Shown here in pieces: positions 50,738 to 59,745 of a DNA stretch of 61,163 bases (position 1 is the first letter of the stretch; every line of letters starts with the position of its first letter). The position numbers and the translations under genes were made by a program. Source of the stretch: JACQFK01 sp041482015 (lineage in GTDB: Bacteria > Planctomycetota > MHYJ01 > JACPRB01); NCBI GenBank assembly GCA_041482015.1, contig JBGPCZ010000010.1:1-61163 (forward strand), read 5' to 3'. The notes under the pieces were generated by a model. That model did not search any database. It was given only the letters and a program-made list of their open reading frames with translations, and was not told the DNA's origin.

Positions 50738-51346
50738 TTATCCATCAAGGGCTACATCGTCAGGCAACTCATTTTGATCCTCGGGACTCCGGGGGACGTG
50801 CTTCGCAAGAACTAAGCCGATCCGACCGACGGCCTCGACGAGACCATCCGCCCTGCGTCCCTTTCGCAGGGTGGAAACGAGCTCATCAACAATACGTTCC
50901 CAAGTGCCTTCGTCGACCTTTCCGTGGATCCCCTGGTCCGCCAGGAGCACCGCTCGCCGTTCGGAGACCGAAAGGAGGAGCAGGATCCCGGTCCGCCCGG
51001 AGGTCCGGGCCATTCCCAGGCGAACGAACTCGTGTTCGGCGCGACGTTGGACCGTGGACCCAGTCCTAAGCAGCGATCCGATCCATACCAGGAAGGCACC
51101 TCCAACAGCACCGATGGCGGAGGATGCGGAAACGTCCCAAGCCGATGGGTGGCCCCATTCCGCGCGGTCGCGCCCGGCGTAGAAGAGCAGGCCGATGACA
51201 ACGGCCAAGAAGGCCCAGGCGACCGGATGGAGCCGCGAGGATCGCCGGACGATGGAAACACGGATTTGCCCGGCCGTCGACATTTCGACCGAGTGGATCG
51301 CTTGCCGGATCCGCTCCGCTTCCTCGTTGGTAAGTAATTTCACCAT
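50738..51346 (-). CDS. Second TPM-like membrane protein
   Basis: 202 aa from ATG 51346. It overlaps the end of the previous gene by 7 bases (ATGGTGA). The N-terminal VKLLTNEEAERIRQAIHSVE with GQIRVSIV is the start of a TPM-like domain; two hydrophobic stretches follow (VAWAFLAVVIGLLFYAG, AIGAVGGAFLVWIGSLL). The C-terminus ILLLLSVSERRAVLLADQGIH is the TPM core strand. TPM domains are linked to thylakoid or envelope phosphatase-like roles; the function of such pairs beside LemA is unknown. Codon use looks less GC-biased than in neighbouring genes. Confidence 0.8.
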   Translation of the reverse strand: MVKLLTNEEAERIRQAIHSVEMSTAGQIRVSIVRRSSRLHPVAWAFLAVVIGLLFYAGRDRAEWGHPSAWDVSASSAIGAVGGAFLVWIGSLLRTGSTVQRRAEHEFVRLGMARTSGRTGILLLLSVSERRAVLLADQGIHGKVDEGTWERIVDELVSTLRKGRRADGLVEAVGRIGLVLAKHVPRSPEDQNELPDDVALDG

Positions 51347-52179
51347 GATCCCGATGATCCTCCTCCCCCGAAGGATCCCCCACCTCCTGAGAATCCTCCG
51401 GATCCGCCCCAAGAGCCGCCTCCCCCACCGCTCCCCCATCCGCCCGAGTTGATCCAGAATCCACGCCCTCCCAGGCCCCCATCACGATCGACCAGGACTA
51501 TGAGAGTCGGTATGGCCGCCAGGAAGAGGAGATATCCAAAAGAGAAGAGAGACACCACCATGGAAAAGAGCAGCCAACCCAGGACCGGCCAGAGGAGCAG
51601 GAGGGCAAATCCAATCGCTGGCCTACCGAGCAGCCTGAGGATCGCCGCAACCCCCCCGACCAGGATCATGTAGACCCAGAACCGCCCTCCGCGCAGCTTA
51701 TGCTCTCGAGTGGGGGTTCCCTTGTACTCTCCCCGGACGGCCTTTGCGACGGCTTCGACTCCAGCCCTCGCCCCTCCGGAATAGTCCCCCGATTTGAACT
51801 TGGGGATCATTTCCGTCTTGATGATGTGCCAGGAGAGGGCGTCGGTCAGTCGACCCTCCAGCCCCGTCCCCACCTCGATCCGACATTGCCGATCTTGGAC
51901 GGCGATGACGACCAGGACCCCGTTGTTCTTCTCTTTCTGCCCGATCCCATTCGCGCGCGCAACGTCGATCGAATACTCTGCGATCGACTTTCCGTTCGTC
52001 GCAGGAACCGTGAGGAGCACCACCTGCGTGGAGTCAGTTCGTTCCAGGTCGTTGAGAAGCGTGCGGAGCGCCTCCACGTCGGAAGGACGCATCACCCCGG
52101 CCTGGTCATTGACGCGATCGGCAAGATGCGGAACTTGAGACTGGAGTAGAAGGAGGAGGAGGAAGGACTGAGCGATCAC
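51340..52179 (-). CDS. TPM-domain membrane protein (YgcG-like)
   Basis: 279 aa from GTG 52179, overlapping the lemA stop (GTGA). Signal (FLLLLLLQSQ), then the TPM domain: VPHLADRVNDQAGVM, TQVVLLTVPATNGKSIAEYS, NGVLVVIAVQDRQCRIEVGTG, and DALSWHIIKTEMIPKFKSGDY. Two or three transmembrane helices follow, and a Gly/Ser-rich tail ends GGGGSFGGGGSSGSW, the usual YgcG ending. It always accompanies LemA in many genomes, as here, suggesting a joint membrane role. Confidence 0.93.
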   Translation of the reverse strand: MIAQSFLLLLLLQSQVPHLADRVNDQAGVMRPSDVEALRTLLNDLERTDSTQVVLLTVPATNGKSIAEYSIDVARANGIGQKEKNNGVLVVIAVQDRQCRIEVGTGLEGRLTDALSWHIIKTEMIPKFKSGDYSGGARAGVEAVAKAVRGEYKGTPTREHKLRGGRFWVYMILVGGVAAILRLLGRPAIGFALLLLWPVLGWLLFSMVVSLFSFGYLLFLAAIPTLIVLVDRDGGLGGRGFWINSGGWGSGGGGGSWGGSGGFSGGGGSFGGGGSSGSW

Positions 52180-52769
52180 TTGAAGTTGACTTTGGGCGCC
52201 TCCGACGCCCCGGGATCCGCTTTGAAGGGATCGCGGGTCTTCACTCCCCCGCAGAACGGCATCCAGCCCCACTGCCGTACCGAGGTATTGACCGAGGCGA
52301 CCGCGCCGTTGTAATCGCGGCGAGCCACAGCTACCCGGTTTTCGGTCCCCTCGAGCTCATGCATTAGCGTGGTGAACTGGTCCATCGCCTTCAGATTGGG
52401 ATAGGCTTCGGCCGCCAGGCCCGTGTAGGCGCGGACCGACGACATGAGGGCCGACTCCAGGGAATCCATCTTCCCCGTGTCGCGACTTTTCAGCGCCTGT
52501 CCGAATTCCCTGGCCAAGCCCAGGATCTGGTTGCGGCTCTCGGTGATCTTGGCGAGCGTCTCCCCTTCGTACTTGGTCGCACCTTTGACCGTCTCCAGGA
52601 GGTTCGGAATGAGATCCAGCCGCCGCTGATAGCTCGTCTCGACGTTGGCCCAGGCCTGATTTGCCGCCTCGTCTTTCTGGATCAAATCGTTTCGCGTTGA
52701 GAACGAGCAGCCGAAGAACCCGACGACCAGGACCACAAGAGCAACAAGAACGATTCCCGCGAGTCTCAT
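52176..52769 (-). CDS. lemA: LemA family protein
   Basis: 197 aa; AGGAGG precedes ATG 52769. N-terminal anchor (GIVLVALVVLVVGFFGCS) followed by the LemA four-helix domain: NDLIQKDEAANQAWANVETS, YQRRLDLIPNLLETVKGA, SRNQILGLAREFGQ and RVAVARRDYNGAVASVNTSV. Cys in FFGCS may be lipidated. Operon with two TPM-type genes by 4- and 7-base overlaps. A TAGAAT at 52829-52834 is a possible -10; the rest of the 228-base gap upstream shows nothing. Confidence 0.95.
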   Translation of the reverse strand: MRLAGIVLVALVVLVVGFFGCSFSTRNDLIQKDEAANQAWANVETSYQRRLDLIPNLLETVKGATKYEGETLAKITESRNQILGLAREFGQALKSRDTGKMDSLESALMSSVRAYTGLAAEAYPNLKAMDQFTTLMHELEGTENRVAVARRDYNGAVASVNTSVRQWGWMPFCGGVKTRDPFKADPGASEAPKVNFK

Positions 52770-52997
52770 AGGCGCCTCCTGGTGGGTTGGACGGACCTGC
52801 GACTGGACCATTTCACGATGGGCACTTTATTCTAGCACTGGGGATGGTCCCGTCCGGAGGATAAAGCCGCGACAGGTGATGGATCTTCCGAGCGGACACT
52901 TGTCATGAGCGGCCGGCCCGCGGACGGGGACGGCCTATGTCCTCTTGAGGGGCACGTTGGAAGAGGGAACAACACATTCCAGAAGGACCGCCTCCCC

Positions 52998-54422
52998 TCA
53001 TCTCAACATGAATCGGAGGAGCCGCTCGATCCGCCTGCCGAAGGGAGGCTTGAGCATCCAGGTCGCGTTCAGGCGCGACTGGAGGAACACCCCCTTGCGC
53101 TTGGAGAACGTGTTGAATCCGTGCTCGCCGTGGTAGTGCCCCATTCCGCTCGCGCCGACGCCGCCGAAGGGCAGATCGTCCTGGGCGATGTGGAAGATCG
53201 TGTCGTTGATGGTCACGCCGCCGGCGATGGATTCGTCGAGCACGCGCCGGATGCGCGCGCGATTGTGGTCGAAGTAGTAGAGGGCGAGCGGTCGCGGGTG
53301 ATCGGCCACGTAGTCCAGCGCCTGGTCGAGGCTGGAATAGGTCACGATCGGCAGCAGCGGGCCGAATATCTCGTCCCGCATGATGCGCATGGTGTCGTTG
53401 ACCCCGGTGATGAGGGTCGGCGCGAGCTTGCGTCCGGACTCCGAAGTGCCGCCCGCCAGGGCCACCACCTGGGCACCCTTCAGCGCGGCGTCTTCCAGGT
53501 AGCCCTGCAGGCGATCATAGTGGCGGGAATTGATGATCGAGGAGTAATCGACGCTCGCGGCGCCTCCGGGATAGAGCTGCAGCACTTCGTTGCGGGCGGC
53601 TTCGATGAATGCGGGCACCTGCGCCTCATGAAGGAGCACGTAGTCGGGCGCGATGCACGTCTGCCCGGCATTAAGACACTTTCCGAACAGGATGCCCCGC
53701 GCGGCCCGCTCGACGGGATAATCCGGAGCCACGATTGCAGGCGACTTGCCGCCCAGTTCCAGCGTCACCGGCGTCAGGTTCTCCGCCGCGGCGCGCATGA
53801 CGTGATGCCCGACCGCGGTCGACCCTGTGAACAGCAGGTGGTCGAATGGTTTTCGGCCGAAGGCCTGGGCCACTTCCACGCCGCCGTTGATGACCGCCAC
53901 ATGGTCCCGGGCAAAGGAACGTCCGACCCGCTCTGCGAAAAGTTCGCCGAAGCGGGGGGTGAGCTCGGACATCTTGATCATCACCCGGTTGCCCGCCGCC
54001 AGCGCCGAGACGAGCGGACCCACCGCCAGGTAGAGAGGGTAATTCCACGGCACGATGATCCCGACGACCCCGAGGGGCTGCTTCACCACCCTCGCCCGGG
54101 CGGGCTGGAACCAGAGGGAGACGGACTTGCGCTCAGGGCGCATCCACTTCGCCACGTGCGCCCTGGCATGCTTGGCGCCCTCGAGCGAGGGGAACATTTC
54201 GAGCACCCGGGTTTCATGGGCCGAGCGGTGGCCGAAATCCGCGCTGATGGCCGCCGCGATCGCCTCGCTGTTGTCCAGCAGCAGCCGGCAGATGGAGTCC
54301 AGATGGGCCTTGCGTTCGCGGGCGGGCGGATTCGCGTGGCGTCGGAACGCGACGCGTTGCGCATCGAACAGGGGGTCGAGCCCGGCGACGGAAGGGGGAA
54401 CCTCGGAAGCGGGTGCGCTCAT
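52998..54422 (-). CDS. Coniferyl-type aldehyde dehydrogenase
   Basis: 474 aa from ATG 54422 after AAGGAG. NAD-dependent ALDH: VPWNYPLYLAVGPLVSALAAG, GSTAVGHHVMRAA (cofactor), LELGGKSP (catalytic Glu) and NAGQTCIAPDYVLL (catalytic Cys), with ending FGGVGASGMGHYHGEHGFNTFS, which is the CalB group signature. CalB-type enzymes oxidise hydroxycinnamyl and other aldehydes. Codon use is a little less biased than in neighbouring genes. Divergent from the HabB-like gene by 88 bases. Confidence 0.94.
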   Translation of the reverse strand: MSAPASEVPPSVAGLDPLFDAQRVAFRRHANPPARERKAHLDSICRLLLDNSEAIAAAISADFGHRSAHETRVLEMFPSLEGAKHARAHVAKWMRPERKSVSLWFQPARARVVKQPLGVVGIIVPWNYPLYLAVGPLVSALAAGNRVMIKMSELTPRFGELFAERVGRSFARDHVAVINGGVEVAQAFGRKPFDHLLFTGSTAVGHHVMRAAAENLTPVTLELGGKSPAIVAPDYPVERAARGILFGKCLNAGQTCIAPDYVLLHEAQVPAFIEAARNEVLQLYPGGAASVDYSSIINSRHYDRLQGYLEDAALKGAQVVALAGGTSESGRKLAPTLITGVNDTMRIMRDEIFGPLLPIVTYSSLDQALDYVADHPRPLALYYFDHNRARIRRVLDESIAGGVTINDTIFHIAQDDLPFGGVGASGMGHYHGEHGFNTFSKRKGVFLQSRLNATWMLKPPFGRRIERLLRFMLR

Positions 54423-54510
54423 GTCTGGCTCCTTGTGCGACCGCGCGGGGGTGACTTCCTCTGCCATTGGGTCATGGGCGAAACTATACTCGAAGCATGC
54501 GGGAGCCGGA

Positions 54511-54948
54511 ATGACGGAAGCAGCCACGGTCATTCGCAGACACCTCGCGGCGACGGGAGCGATCCTTTTCGCCATCGGAATGGTGACCGGCCTGTGGTCG
54601 GCATTGGCCCTGACCGGCAAAGTCGTCGTCGGGATTCCCCACCTGGCGCTGGTGGCGCATCTCAATGCCCTTCTCGGCGGGCTATGGTTGATCGCCGTCG
54701 CCTGGACATTCGAGTTCCTGCATTACCAGGAGAGGGGCTTGCGCCGACTCGCCTTCGCGGTGGCGACGCCGGCGTGGGCCAATTGGCTCGTGACGCTGAT
54801 CGGCTCTTTTCTTGGGGTCAAAGGTCTCGAATACACGGGCGATGCGCGCAACAACCTCATCGCCGCTCTCCTTCAATCGCTGGTCGTTCTGCCGACCCTG
54901 GTCGCCTGCGGATTCTGGGCGTGGGGATTCCGTCGAAAGCCTGGATGA
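54511..54948 (+). CDS. HabB-like four-helix membrane protein
   Basis: 145 aa, four transmembrane helices (AILFAIGMVTGLWSALALTG, LNALLGGLWLIAVAWTFEFL, WANWLVTLIGSFLG, LLQSLVVLPTLVACGFWAWG). The HLNALLGG motif with the preceding GIPHLALVAH is typical of the hydroxylaminobenzene mutase/styrene-oxide-isomerase-like group. TATACT at 54484-54489 is a possible -10. Its stop overlaps the acyltransferase start (ATGA). Enzymatic function is inferred from the His motif only. Confidence 0.75.
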   Translation: MTEAATVIRRHLAATGAILFAIGMVTGLWSALALTGKVVVGIPHLALVAHLNALLGGLWLIAVAWTFEFLHYQERGLRRLAFAVATPAWANWLVTLIGSFLGVKGLEYTGDARNNLIAALLQSLVVLPTLVACGFWAWGFRRKPG

Positions 54949-56282
54949 GCCTGCTTTACGGCTTCGCACGCGGGCTATTCCGTCTGGGTCTCCGGGCCTT
55001 CTTCCGCGAGATCGAGGTGCGCGGGCGCGAGAATCTTCCGCTCGACGGCCCCTGCATTGTCGCGGCGAACCATCAAAACAGCCTGATCGACCCGTTCCTC
55101 CTGGTCGCCTCGCTCGACCGGCAGATGTGCTTCATCGCCAAGGCGCCCCTCTTCAAGGCACCGGTCCTGGGCTGGCTGCTCCGCCGCCTCCGGTGCATCC
55201 CCGCCCACCGGAGCCAGGATCCGGGCTATGCGAAGGATAAGAACGAGCAGCTCTACCGGGCGGCGGCCGAGACGCTGGCGGGCGGGCCGGCCCTGGCCAT
55301 CTTCCCCGAGGGGAAAAGCCACGACGAGCCCCGACTCGCCGAATTCCGTCACGGCGCCTCGAAGATCGCACTCGAAACCGAGGCGCTCCGGGGCGGAGTA
55401 CGTATCCAGCTCGTGGGGATCCACTTCGAGAAGACGCGCGGCTTCCGTGGGAAGGCGCTCGTCCAGATGGGCCCCCCGGTGGCCGTCGCGGAATACCAGG
55501 AGCGCTATGTCGCGGATGCCCACGCCACCGTCGCGGCGCTCACGGCCGACCTCCAGGCCCGGCTCTCGGAGATGATCCTCGAGGTGGAGAGCCGGGAAGT
55601 GCTGCGCCTCGCGGACCTCCTGGCGCGGATGAGGGCGATCCAGGAGACCGGCCGGCCCCATGAAACGGTCGAGGCCTTCGGCCGGAAAAAGCTGATCCTG
55701 GAAAGGTACCGCCTGCTCCGCGAGCGGGCTCCCGGCGAGGTGGAAGCGCTCCGGCTCCAGCTCGTCCGGTACGAGGCACTCCTCCATAGGCTCGGCATCA
55801 GGGACGAGCAGGTGGCGACCGACTATCGCATCGGACGAGTCCTCCGCTTCGCCGCAGGGAACACGGTCCAGCTCGTGGTGGGCCTCCCCTTTCTCGCGCT
55901 GGGGATCGCGGCCAACTATGTGCCCTTCCTCCTCTGTGGACTCGTCTCGCGGCTCGCGGGTCCCCGGCCCGACCGTCGCGCGAGCGCGGGCTTTCTTTCG
56001 GGGCTCGTCGCCTTCCCCGTCTTTTGGGCCGCGCTCAGCCTCGTCATCGGACACCGATGGGGGATCCCCGTTGGGGTCAGCACCGCCGCGGTCTGCCCCC
56101 TTTCGGGCCTCTTCGCGCTCCAAGGCATGGACCGGTGGCACCGGGTGTTCGTCCAGACCTGGGGGCTCTGGATGGCGGTCGCGCGACCCTCGGCGAGGGC
56201 GCTCCTTCGCCGGATGCGACGCCGCGCGCTGGCCAGGGCCGACAAGCTCCTCTCCCTGTTGCCCCAGGTCGGAGGTCCCTGA
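54945..56282 (+). CDS. PlsC-type acyltransferase with C-terminal membrane domain
   Basis: 445 aa. The PlsC motifs are complete: VAANHQNSLIDPFLL (HxxxxD), FIAKAPLFKAPVLGWLL, and LAIFPEGKSHDEP (block III). LVGIHFEKTRGFRGKALVQMGPP follows. The C-terminal half has a charged helical segment and two to four transmembrane helices (LVVGLPFLALGIAANYVPFL, FLSGLVAFPVFWAALSLVIG). Acyl transfer to glycerol-3-phosphate or lysophospholipid at the inner membrane is likely. ATG 54945 overlaps the HabB-like stop, so the two are one operon. A 155-base gap follows with no gene. Confidence 0.92.
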   Translation: MSLLYGFARGLFRLGLRAFFREIEVRGRENLPLDGPCIVAANHQNSLIDPFLLVASLDRQMCFIAKAPLFKAPVLGWLLRRLRCIPAHRSQDPGYAKDKNEQLYRAAAETLAGGPALAIFPEGKSHDEPRLAEFRHGASKIALETEALRGGVRIQLVGIHFEKTRGFRGKALVQMGPPVAVAEYQERYVADAHATVAALTADLQARLSEMILEVESREVLRLADLLARMRAIQETGRPHETVEAFGRKKLILERYRLLRERAPGEVEALRLQLVRYEALLHRLGIRDEQVATDYRIGRVLRFAAGNTVQLVVGLPFLALGIAANYVPFLLCGLVSRLAGPRPDRRASAGFLSGLVAFPVFWAALSLVIGHRWGIPVGVSTAAVCPLSGLFALQGMDRWHRVFVQTWGLWMAVARPSARALLRRMRRRALARADKLLSLLPQVGGP

Positions 56283-56437
56283 CATCCCTTGGCGGCCGAT
56301 GCCGGGCGCCCCCCGGGTCCGCGATCGCGCGGCCGGCCCGGGAGTTCGAATTCACCGCGACATCCTCGGATTGCTTGTCCCCTTCCGTCAAGCCCCGAAT
56401 ACCTACCCGCCCCCTCGGCAGAGCATTCTCTTCAGTG

Positions 56438-56824
56438 TCATCTCCAGTGGCCTTCAACCCTGACCCAACCGTTCCCACGCCGATCCCAACGGCCTTCGAC
56501 CCAGACGGCTCCCGGCCGGGGACGGGGGTGCCAGCCGCCCACGATCCAGACGTGCGCGCTTCCGTTCCAATGCCAGTACCCTCCGACCCAGACGTGATTC
56601 GGGGACGGAGCGGCGCCGACCTGGAGCTCCACGCGGTGAGGAGGCGGTTCCACCACGACGATTACTTCCGCCGGGGGAGGACCCCTCCGCTCGACCACCG
56701 TCACCTCGTGGACGGGCTCCACGTAGACTACCCTGCGGGGCGGCGGATCTTCGCGGACCGTCACCCGGCATCCAAGGGAGCACAGTACTCCGACGGCGAC
56801 CATGCATAGACCGAACTTTGCCAT
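56438..56824 (-). CDS. Lipoprotein with WxxGxW-type repeats
   Basis: 128 aa; AAAGGAG precedes ATG 56824. Lipobox LGC (CMVAVGVLCSLGCRV), a Pro/Val-rich linker (VYVEPVHEVTVVERR), then three tandem motifs: HVWVGGYWHWNG, HVWIVGGWHPRP, AVWVEGRWDRRG and final WVRVEGHWR, the YXWGXW/WxxGxW repeat family. Secreted or outer-membrane-anchored; function unknown. Possibly in one transcript with the HP-repeat gene, which ends 95 bases upstream of its start. Confidence 0.85.
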   Translation of the reverse strand: MAKFGLCMVAVGVLCSLGCRVTVREDPPPRRVVYVEPVHEVTVVERRGPPPAEVIVVVEPPPHRVELQVGAAPSPNHVWVGGYWHWNGSAHVWIVGGWHPRPRPGAVWVEGRWDRRGNGWVRVEGHWR

Positions 56825-56918
56825 TGCCTGTCTCCTTTCATGTGAAAGCCTGACCCTTCCTCTTGGAGAACGCGCAGCAGGCCCGTCCTGGCGACAGGGC
56901 GCGCCCGCCGGGCGGCCA

Positions 56919-58004
56919 TCATTTCCGATGCCGTGCAACCTCCTTGTCCAGGTGAGGGTGGTTCGCAGCGATCTTGGTGAATTCAGGATGGTTCGCGAGG
57001 GCTTTCGCCGCCCCGGGATGGTGCGCGATGTGGCGGACGAGAGCGGGATGCTCCTTGACCATCTCCGCCAGGCGCGGATGGCTCGCCAGCTTTTCGGCCA
57101 TCTCGGAGTGGGTGGCGATGGCGTGCTCGAATCCCTTCGGGTCGCTGGCCAGGAGCTTGTCCATGGGGAGGTGATTGCACAGGATCCGGGCCGCCTCCGG
57201 ATGCGCCGCGATGTGGCTCGTCAGCCACGGATGACGGGCCGCGATCTCCGATAGCCGCGGGTGCTCTGCCAGGAAGAGCGCCGCCTGCGGATGGCGACAG
57301 ACGGCGTAGGCCAGCCCCGGGGTCTCGCTGCACTGCTTGAAGAACCGCTCCTCGCGGACGATCCGGTGGGCCTCCTCCGCCTCCCTCCAGGCCCGGAGCG
57401 TCAGTTCCGGAAGCTTGAAGTCGCCCTGGCACTTGACGTACCACTCCAAGTGGCCGGGATGGCGCGACCCCATCGCCGCGAAGTTCGGATGGGCGGCCAG
57501 CGTCTTGGCCGCACCTGGATGCTGCGCGATGAACTTGACGAGGTCCGGGTTGTACTCGATCGCCGCCTCGATCGCCGGGTGGCGCGCCAGCGTCTCTGCA
57601 AGCTTGGGGTGCGTCGCGAGGACCGCATCGAGGGCTGCGGGATGGTAGGCGAGGATAGACTCCAGCTTCGGATGCTGGACCAGGAATTCCGCGGCCTTGG
57701 GATGGTCGGCGATCTCCTTCAGGGCCCGGGGATGGTCCTCGATGATCTCGTCCAGGCGCGGGTGCTCGGCCAGGACCTCGAGCGCCTTCTTGTGGCCGAG
57801 GATGGAATCCAGGAGCTTGGAATCTCCATCCAATTTCTCCGGAAGATCTTCGGCCGCCGCGGTCTTGACCACGTCGGGCTCGCCTTCCTTCTCCTTGCCC
57901 TTGCCCTTCGCCTGGGCGGCCCACACGGGGGAGACGGCCAGGGCGAAAGCGGCGAGGATGACCCCAAGGGCGAGGAATCGCGAGGTTCGGGTCTTGCTAT
58001 CCAT
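56919..58004 (-). CDS. Secreted protein of ~23 ten-residue HP repeats
   Basis: 361 aa from ATG 58004 (GGAGG 8 bases before). A signal peptide (FLALGVILAAFALAVSPVWA) and a Lys/Glu-rich linker precede two blocks of a ten-residue unit, consensus HPxxxxxIxx: HPRLDEIIED, HPRALKEIAD, HPKAAEFLVQ, HPKLESILAY, HPKLAETLAR and so on. Block 1 has about 11 units and block 2 about 12. A ~50-residue non-repeat insert (near WYVKCQGDFKLPEL, with Cys) separates them. The periodic His-Pro at helix starts suggests a regular helical solenoid with a His ladder. No known family was recognised. Confidence 0.88.
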   Translation of the reverse strand: MDSKTRTSRFLALGVILAAFALAVSPVWAAQAKGKGKEKEGEPDVVKTAAAEDLPEKLDGDSKLLDSILGHKKALEVLAEHPRLDEIIEDHPRALKEIADHPKAAEFLVQHPKLESILAYHPAALDAVLATHPKLAETLARHPAIEAAIEYNPDLVKFIAQHPGAAKTLAAHPNFAAMGSRHPGHLEWYVKCQGDFKLPELTLRAWREAEEAHRIVREERFFKQCSETPGLAYAVCRHPQAALFLAEHPRLSEIAARHPWLTSHIAAHPEAARILCNHLPMDKLLASDPKGFEHAIATHSEMAEKLASHPRLAEMVKEHPALVRHIAHHPGAAKALANHPEFTKIAANHPHLDKEVARHRK

Positions 58005-58209
58005 GATGCAATCCTCCAACCAAATCCGTCACACCGGCCGTCAAACCATGATTCGTGTCTCCCCGGTTGGATGGCGGTTCGAAGAGAGATTGATTTGAGA
58101 GAACCGGAATTTCGAGGGGCCGGAAGGCGGCCGGCCCTGGCACGGGTGGGACGCGGACCCCGGCGTGCGCGCGCCGCCTGATAGGGGCCCCCTTCGTGTG
58201 AGACCCCGG

Positions 58210-58386
58210 CATGGCAAGCGCGGGCAGGCCATCCGCGAACCGGAACGTGACGCTATGCGTCATCCCGGAGGGAAGATCGAGGCGCTCGCCAAGGTCTTCT
58301 TCGGGGGCCAGGGGACGATCAGCGTCCCGTCGTGGTCGCCGGACGGGAAGAAGCTGGCATTCGTGGGCTACCCATTCATCCCTTGA
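58210..58386 (+). pseudogene. Decayed 3' end of a TolB-like (PD40) gene
   Basis: In one frame NRNVTLCVIP reads like a TolB-type strand. In the next frame PGGKIEALAKVFFGGQG, then SWSPDGKKLAFVGY, is a clear WD40-like PD40 repeat ending at a stop. A frameshift around 58255-58265 would join them. Nothing upstream to 58005 codes for the rest. The remaining ~200 bases of this gap show no other gene. Confidence 0.55.
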
Positions 58387-58396
58387 CCGGGCGGTA

Positions 58397-59743
58397 TTAT
58401 CCGCCATTCTCGCGGTCGGGGTCCCCGAGCTTCCGGTAGAGCGACGAGAGATCGATCCCCAGCGCCTCGGCGGCGCGGGGCTTGTCGCCCCCGTGCTTCT
58501 CGATGACCCTCCTGATGTGCGCCCGCTCGAAGGCCTGGCGGGCCTGCTTGAGGTCGTCGTCCACGCCGAGGAGCGCGCCCTTGAGCGAGCCTGGCAGGTC
58601 CTGGAGCCCGATCCGCGGGCCCTCGTTCAGGATCAGCGCGCGCTCGAGGACGTTCGAGAGTTCCCGCACGTTTCCGGGCCAGGGGTAGTGCTCCAGCGCG
58701 ATGAGCGCCTCGGGCTCGAGGGCCGGCGCGGGGCGGTTGAACGCCAGGGCATGGCGCGCGAGGAGGTGCTGCGCGATCGCCTTCACGTCCTCCGGCCGGG
58801 AGCGGAGCGGCGAAATCGCGATCTCGAACACGTTGAGGCGGTAGTAGAGATCGGATCGGAACGCGCCCTGGTTGACCATCCGCAGCAGGTCGCGATGCGT
58901 GGCCGCGATGATCCGGGCGGCGACCGGGATGGGCGTCGTCCCCCCCACGCGGAGAATCTCGCGGGCCTCGAGCGCGCGGAGCACCTTGGGCTGGAGCGGC
59001 AGCGGCATCTCGCCGATCTCGTCCAGGAAGATCGTGCCCGAGCCGGCGACCTCGAAGAGGCCCCGCTTGTCCCGGTCCGCGCCTGTGAACGCACCGCGGA
59101 CGTGGCCGAAGAGCTCGCTTTCGAGAAGCGACCCGGGAATGGAGCCGCAGTTGATCGCGACGAACGGCCGGTCATGCCGCGAGCTGGCCTGGTGGAGCGT
59201 GCGGGCCACGACCTCCTTCCCGGTGCCGGTCTCGCCCGTGATGAGGATGGTGGAATCCGTGGGCGCCACCTTGGCGATCAGCCGGTGGAGCTCCGCGGTC
59301 GCACCGCTCACGCCCACGAAGCCGGTCGGCGAGTGCGCGGTCTCGAGTGCGCCGCGGAGGAAGCGGTTTTCCGCGAGCGCCTCCTGGTGGCAGACGAACA
59401 GATCGACCTTGCGGAGGAGCGCCTCGACGTTCACGGGCTTGAGCACGTAGTCGTGCGCCCCGATCCTTACCGCGTCGATCGCCGAGTCGAGCGACCCGTA
59501 CGCGGTGAGCACGATCAGGATGCAGTCCGGCATCCGCGAGGCCGCCTCGCGGAGGAGCTCGATCCCGGAGCAGCCAGGCATCCGGATATCGCTGATCAGG
59601 ACATCGAAGACGTCCTTGCGGATCAGGGCGCCCGCCTCGTCGCCGCTGGAGGCCTCGTCGACGTGGTGCCCGCTGGTCCGGAGGGCCTCGGCCACGGAAC
59701 TCCGGAAGTCGGTCTCGTCGTCGGCGAAGAGGATGTGGGCCAT
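58397..59743 (-). CDS. Sigma-54-dependent NtrC-type response regulator
   Basis: 448 aa from ATG 59743 after GGGAG. Receiver domain: HILFADDETDFR (acidic pocket), DVLISDIRMPG (phospho-Asp about residue 52), VLTAYGSLDSAI, YVLKPVN (Lys). The AAA+ domain has GETGTGKE (Walker A), GAFTGA (sigma-54 contact), FLDEIGEMPL (Walker B) and RSDLYYRLNVFEI. The C-terminal Fis-type HTH: RVIEKHGGDKPRAAEALGID. Complete. It starts 2 bases after the histidine kinase stop, so the pair is one operon. It should activate sigma-54 promoters; targets are not evident here. Confidence 0.96.
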   Translation of the reverse strand: MAHILFADDETDFRSSVAEALRTSGHHVDEASSGDEAGALIRKDVFDVLISDIRMPGCSGIELLREAASRMPDCILIVLTAYGSLDSAIDAVRIGAHDYVLKPVNVEALLRKVDLFVCHQEALAENRFLRGALETAHSPTGFVGVSGATAELHRLIAKVAPTDSTILITGETGTGKEVVARTLHQASSRHDRPFVAINCGSIPGSLLESELFGHVRGAFTGADRDKRGLFEVAGSGTIFLDEIGEMPLPLQPKVLRALEAREILRVGGTTPIPVAARIIAATHRDLLRMVNQGAFRSDLYYRLNVFEIAISPLRSRPEDVKAIAQHLLARHALAFNRPAPALEPEALIALEHYPWPGNVRELSNVLERALILNEGPRIGLQDLPGSLKGALLGVDDDLKQARQAFERAHIRRVIEKHGGDKPRAAEALGIDLSSLYRKLGDPDRENGG

Positions 59744-59745
59744 CG

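Noticed and set aside
50586..50777. Short plus-strand frame after the efflux operon
   Set aside because: No ribosome binding site, no family resemblance, and it overlaps the 3' end of the TPM-like gene.
52905..54944. N-terminal extension of the acyltransferase frame
   Set aside because: It runs antisense through the aldehyde dehydrogenase; ATG 54945 overlapping the previous stop is the natural start.
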